Positions 60,960 through 64,000 of a stretch of 64,000 nucleotides of DNA are shown here, piece by piece. The DNA lies in contig CM020618.1 of NCBI GenBank assembly GCA_009829735.1, positions 42,856,878 to 42,920,877 of the forward strand, given 5' to 3'. Made by a program: the position numbers and the translations under genes. Source of the DNA: Pyropia yezoensis. Lineage: Eukaryota > Rhodophyta > Bangiophyceae > Bangiales > Bangiaceae. The number at the start of each line of letters is the position of its first letter. Position 1 is the first letter of the stretch. The notes beneath the pieces are model-generated. The model saw only the letters and a program-made list of their open reading frames with translations. It ran no database searches and had not been told where the DNA came from.

Positions 60960-61820
60960 AGCGGCCTCGGGGGGGGGGGGAGGGAGGGGCGTTGGTAGTG
61001 GCGTGGCCCCGGGGGAGCAGGTGGGGGTGGCAAGGAGAGGGGAGCAGGGTAGGCGGGAAGGCACGGGAGGAACGGATCCCCCCCGCTGCCGCCACAGCCG
61101 GCGCGCAGAGGCGCGCCTTCGCAGCTCGCCGCCACCGACGAACTCGGTCTCGTCGACACTGGCGGGCAAGCGGGTTCGGGCGGGGGGGGGGGGGGGACCG
61201 GGGGGCCCGCCGTCGCAGCGATGCACTGTAAGGACACAAAGAGAGGGGAGGGAGCGTGGGAAGGGCGAGGCGGGGAACACGAACAAGAACGAAGTCATGC
61301 CAGCCGTCGGGCGCGCGGCGGCGCGTCGTTTTGGGGACTGTGTACAGTACGTGGCAGACCACCTAGCCCACAATGGCAGGGACAAGCGCGGGCGGTTGTC
61401 CTGCGGTGCCTGACGGGGCGGCTCCGGGCGGGGCAGTGCAGAGCGGCCGCCAGTCGCTGCGCAGCTCCCGACGCATCCCCGTGCGGCAGAGCACCCCCCC
61501 CGCTCGTCCGCAGCGCCCAACGACGAAAACCTTTGCGCAGCGCCCTCGGGGGCAGCCAAAACAAGGCAACAGTCCACCCCGCACGTCCCCCCCGATGCTG
61601 CGGCGCTCGCCAACGGCCGCCGCGGGCACGCCCACAGCGCCAGGCAGCCAAAAACGCTGGCGCCCAAAAAGTGCCAGCCTATCCCGCCCACCGGGTCCCT
61701 CACCCGCCCCCCCTCACCCCCCACCCCCGCCCCCGCCCCCGCTCCCGCTCCCGCTCCCGCCTCCGCTCCCGCCCGCGCCCCGCCGCCCCCGCCCTCCCGT
61801 TTCGCAGCCCCACCCCCCCC
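60960..61820. other. Intergenic region between the EXPERA-like gene and the dipeptidase
   Basis: GC-rich, with CT tracts and a (CTCCCG)n-like stretch near 61735-61775. Presumably the dipeptidase promoter/leader plus the upstream gene's 3' UTR. No gene recognised. Confidence 0.5.
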
Positions 61821-62353
61821 TCATGCCATCTTGCGTTCACTCGAGCCGAGCACCCGCCGCAGCCGCCGGTGCACCGCCACCACCCCGCCCACAGGCACGA
61901 GCAGCCAGGGCGTCGACGCGGCAACGACGACCACCCGCCCCCACCCACCCGCGGCGGCGGCGTGCATGTGCGGCCAGTCATAGGCCAAAAACAGGCCCGT
62001 CTTGACGACCGTCGCGGACAGGGCGGTGAGCGCCAGCGTTGCCGCCGACAGGCCCGCCGACGCGGGCACCGCGTACGCCGCCACGAGCAGCTGCAGGGGC
62101 ACCTCGACGAGTGACGCGGCCGACAGCAGACGGAGGGTGCGGTCGCCCATGTCCCGAAAGAGCCCGTCCATCGCCACGTACACGCCGTAGTGGGGGAAAA
62201 GGTGCGCCAGGTGCCCGCCGGGGAGGGAGGCGGGGCGGAGGTAGAGGAAGGCGGCCTCTTGGAGGGACACCACCGCGGAGAAGAGGAGCCAGTAGCCTAC
62301 CCAGGGGGGGACGAGAGAGATGCCGCTCCGGGGAGAGGGGGGGGGGGGGGCAT
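61821..62353 (-). CDS. Small four-helix membrane protein, TMEM97/EXPERA-like
   Basis: About 170 residues with four hydrophobic segments: WVGYWLLFSAVVSLQEAAFLYL, the SLVEVPLQLLVAAYAV segment, LALTALSATVVKTGLFLAY and a final VVVVAASTPWLLVPVGGVV, then a basic tail. The Glu-x-Pro-x-x-Leu centre and the PWLLVP C-terminal helix resemble the EXPERA fold of TMEM97 (sigma-2 receptor), an ER sterol-linked protein. The size matches that family (~170-180). An ATG at 62353 lies just before a run of 14 C; as assembled it is out of frame, while 12 or 15 C would put it in frame. The frame is open further upstream (to 62882), but only through low-complexity sequence. Family call by pattern, moderate. Confidence 0.6.
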
Positions 62354-63404
62354 CGTGGCACAGAGGATGGTCGGAAGGGGGGTTGTTCGAGGATGACGTG
62401 GGGAGGGGGAGGGGGAGGGTAGGTGGGAAGGGGGAGGGTGGAGGGCAGGTGAGGGGGATGGAGGAGCCAGCCGGGATGCACCGACAGTGTGGCCAAGGCC
62501 GCCGCCAAGACCGCGCCGCCAAGAGGCCCGCCGGGAAAAGGACCGTCGCCGCGCCACCGCCGCCGCCACCGCCACCGCCACCACCCCCGACGAGCGAGGC
62601 GGCGGCGGCCACGGCGGCCCGTGACACGGCGCGGCGTGGCGCGGCGCGGCGAGGCGCGGGCCAGTGCACAACACGGCGCGACACGGCACGCCGCGGCAGC
62701 CGGTGCGCGGCGATGCGGCGGGGACGGGGATAGGGGGGGGGATTGGGGGGGGGGGGGGGGGTGGGGCGACGATGTATGTAATAGCGGCACCGGGCAGGTG
62801 CGTCGCGGGCGGGCGGGGCGCGGTGCGCGGGGGAGGGGAGGGCAAGGCAGGCAACACTGCGGCTGGTCGGCTTGGGGATCACGCCAGGACAGGCGGGAGA
62901 GGGGGCACAAGCGGGGGGGGGGCGGACGGCGCCAGCCGCGTCCGCCTGGCTGGCTTTCTTCCCTCCTCAGGCGTGGTGAAGGTGCCGGGCGGGTTTTTTC
63001 TCGGCACACAGAGGTGGTACCTCCCTTTCCCGTCGCGCACTGTCAAAGCCAGCCATATCCAATATGGTTATGTGAATCAGAGCAGGCTATTTTCGGTGTG
63101 ATGGACGGGGAAGACGCATACTCGGCACAATTGGGCGGGGACTTGTAGTGTCAGTGGATGGACACTGCATGGGGCAACGATGTGCACGGCTTCTTGACCT
63201 TGCCGGCTCTCCGACGTCGTGCCCGACCAGTCCCGCCCGCGCTTCGATCCACCCCGCCCCTCGGTCTGCCCCAGTCACTCCTGGACGTTGTTCCGCTTGC
63301 TTTATACCGCCGGCCCTCTGTTTTCCCCCGCTCTTTGTTCTTCCCCCCACTTTATCTCGCTCATCGTGGTCCCTGCCGCCGGTCGCTGCTGTTCGGAAGC
63401 CACC
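62354..63404. other. Probable bidirectional promoter region between EXPERA-like gene and COPE
   Basis: About 1.05 kb between divergent starts. G/C tracts up to ~62920, then mixed sequence with GCCATATCCAATATGG near 63053-63065 and a CT-rich leader just before the COPE ATG. Confidence 0.45.
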
Positions 63405-64000
63405 ATGAATTCAGAACTGTACGAGCTCCGCACCTACTACCACCTTGGAAACTATGCAGCGGCGCGTACGGAAGGGGATGCGCTGGCCACCTCCCTGACC
63501 TCCCCCGCGGCCATCACCGAGCGGGACACGCTCATGGCGCGTGTGTCAATTGCCGACGGCCACGCTGCCGAGGTGGTGGCGTCCATCTCCACCTCCCCCC
63601 CCCCCGCCCCTTCGTTGATGGCAGTGCGCCTGCACGCCGCCTACGTGTCGGCCGACAGCGACGCGGCCCGTGCAGAGGTGGTCACCGCCCTCGCCGCCGC
63701 CCTCACGCCCGACGACCCGCCCGCGCCCCCCCCCGACGCCACCCTCCGCTTCATTGGCGCGGCCATCTATGGCGCCGAGGGGGATTGGGATGCCGCCCTG
63801 CGGGCGGTCGCGGCGGGCGGCCCCGCGGGGTCCTCCCTGGAAGCATCGGCGGCGCAGGTGCGGATCCTGCTCGCCATGCACCGCCCTGACGTGGCGGCGG
63901 GCGTCGTCGACGCGATGAAGGCGGTGGATGAGGACGCGACGCTGACGCAGCTGTCGGCCGCGGCGGTGGGCCTAGCGACTGGCCGCGCCGACGCGGTGGC
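63405..64000 (+). CDS. COPE: Coatomer subunit epsilon (COPI), 5' part, cut by the window end
   Basis: Open from ATG 63405 (context GCCACCATGA) to the window end, 198 codons. Epsilon-COP is a TPR-like helical subunit of the COPI coat on Golgi-derived vesicles. It binds and stabilises alpha-COP. Family signatures: ELYELRTYYHLGNYAAA at the start, an ERDTLMARV helix, LMAVRLHAAYVS, DWDAALRAV and, most clearly, AQVRILLAMHRPDVA with VDEDATLTQLSAA. About one third of the usual ~300 residues lies beyond the window. No intron so far. A Pro-rich insertion (DDPPAPPPD) lies near residue 105. Confidence 0.93.
   Translation, partial: MNSELYELRTYYHLGNYAAARTEGDALATSLTSPAAITERDTLMARVSIADGHAAEVVASISTSPPPAPSLMAVRLHAAYVSADSDAARAEVVTALAAALTPDDPPAPPPDATLRFIGAAIYGAEGDWDAALRAVAAGGPAGSSLEASAAQVRILLAMHRPDVAAGVVDAMKAVDEDATLTQLSAAAVGLATGRADAV

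Noticed and set aside
61221-62114. Plus-strand ORFs over the EXPERA-like gene and its flank
   Set aside because: Arg/Pro-rich shadows of the minus-strand membrane protein and of CT tracts.
1-64000. tRNA, rRNA or riboswitch genes
   Set aside because: No cloverleaf, rRNA core or riboswitch motif was recognised by eye; a covariance-model search was not possible.

Overview
This is nuclear DNA of a GC-rich eukaryote. Three kinds of evidence point that way: spliceosomal-type introns in transposon genes, eukaryotic transposon families (Ty3/gypsy chromovirus, Ty1/copia, PIF/Harbinger), and a coatomer epsilon gene. Very high GC, intron-poor host genes and a plant-type Harbinger transposase make a bangiophycean red alga (Porphyra/Pyropia type) my best guess. 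That is inference; another GC-rich alga is possible.

The window is a scaffold of three contigs joined by two runs of exactly 500 N (15845-16344, 44800-45299). Contig 1 (1-15844) holds a PIF/Harbinger element, 'Harbinger-1': a repeat-rich SANT/NAM-like companion protein on + converging on a DDE transposase on -. It then holds 'Harbinger-2': a DDE_Tnp_4-like transposase on + converging on an intron-containing SAP+SANT companion on -. Contig 3 (45300-64000) begins with the same 10.84 kb that ends contig 1 (5000-15844 matches 45300-56140). The differences are nearly all 1-3 nt indels. The apparent segmental duplication is therefore most simply an unmerged dovetail overlap, with contig 2 placed wrongly between its halves.

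Contig 2 (16345-44799) is almost all retroelements. A gypsy element of family B (minus strand, cut by the gap) sits inside an inverted fragment of a family A chromovirus (A3). Next come a truncated plus-strand A copy (A1) and a full-length A copy (A2, 29022-38385) with two LTRs, PBS, polypurine tract, gag, pol with chromodomain, and a long antisense gene between integrase and the 3' LTR. In both families gag ends at GGGAAAC followed by one codon and a stop, with pol in the -1 frame, so -1 ribosomal frameshifting is the likely route to Gag-Pol. A compact, TSD-flanked copia deletion derivative (38596-41350) and a decayed third Harbinger (42269-43975) follow.

The host genes lie at the right end. 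They are a membrane-anchored M19 dipeptidase (59415-60959, -), a four-helix TMEM97/EXPERA-like membrane protein (61821-62353, -), and the 5' part of coatomer epsilon (63405 to the window end, +), which is divergent from the EXPERA gene. The intervening stretches are C-tract minisatellites, GCC-rich low-complexity DNA and hairpins. Many frame breaks lie in homopolymers and differ between the two copies of the same locus, so residual consensus error is a general caution for every broken ORF here.
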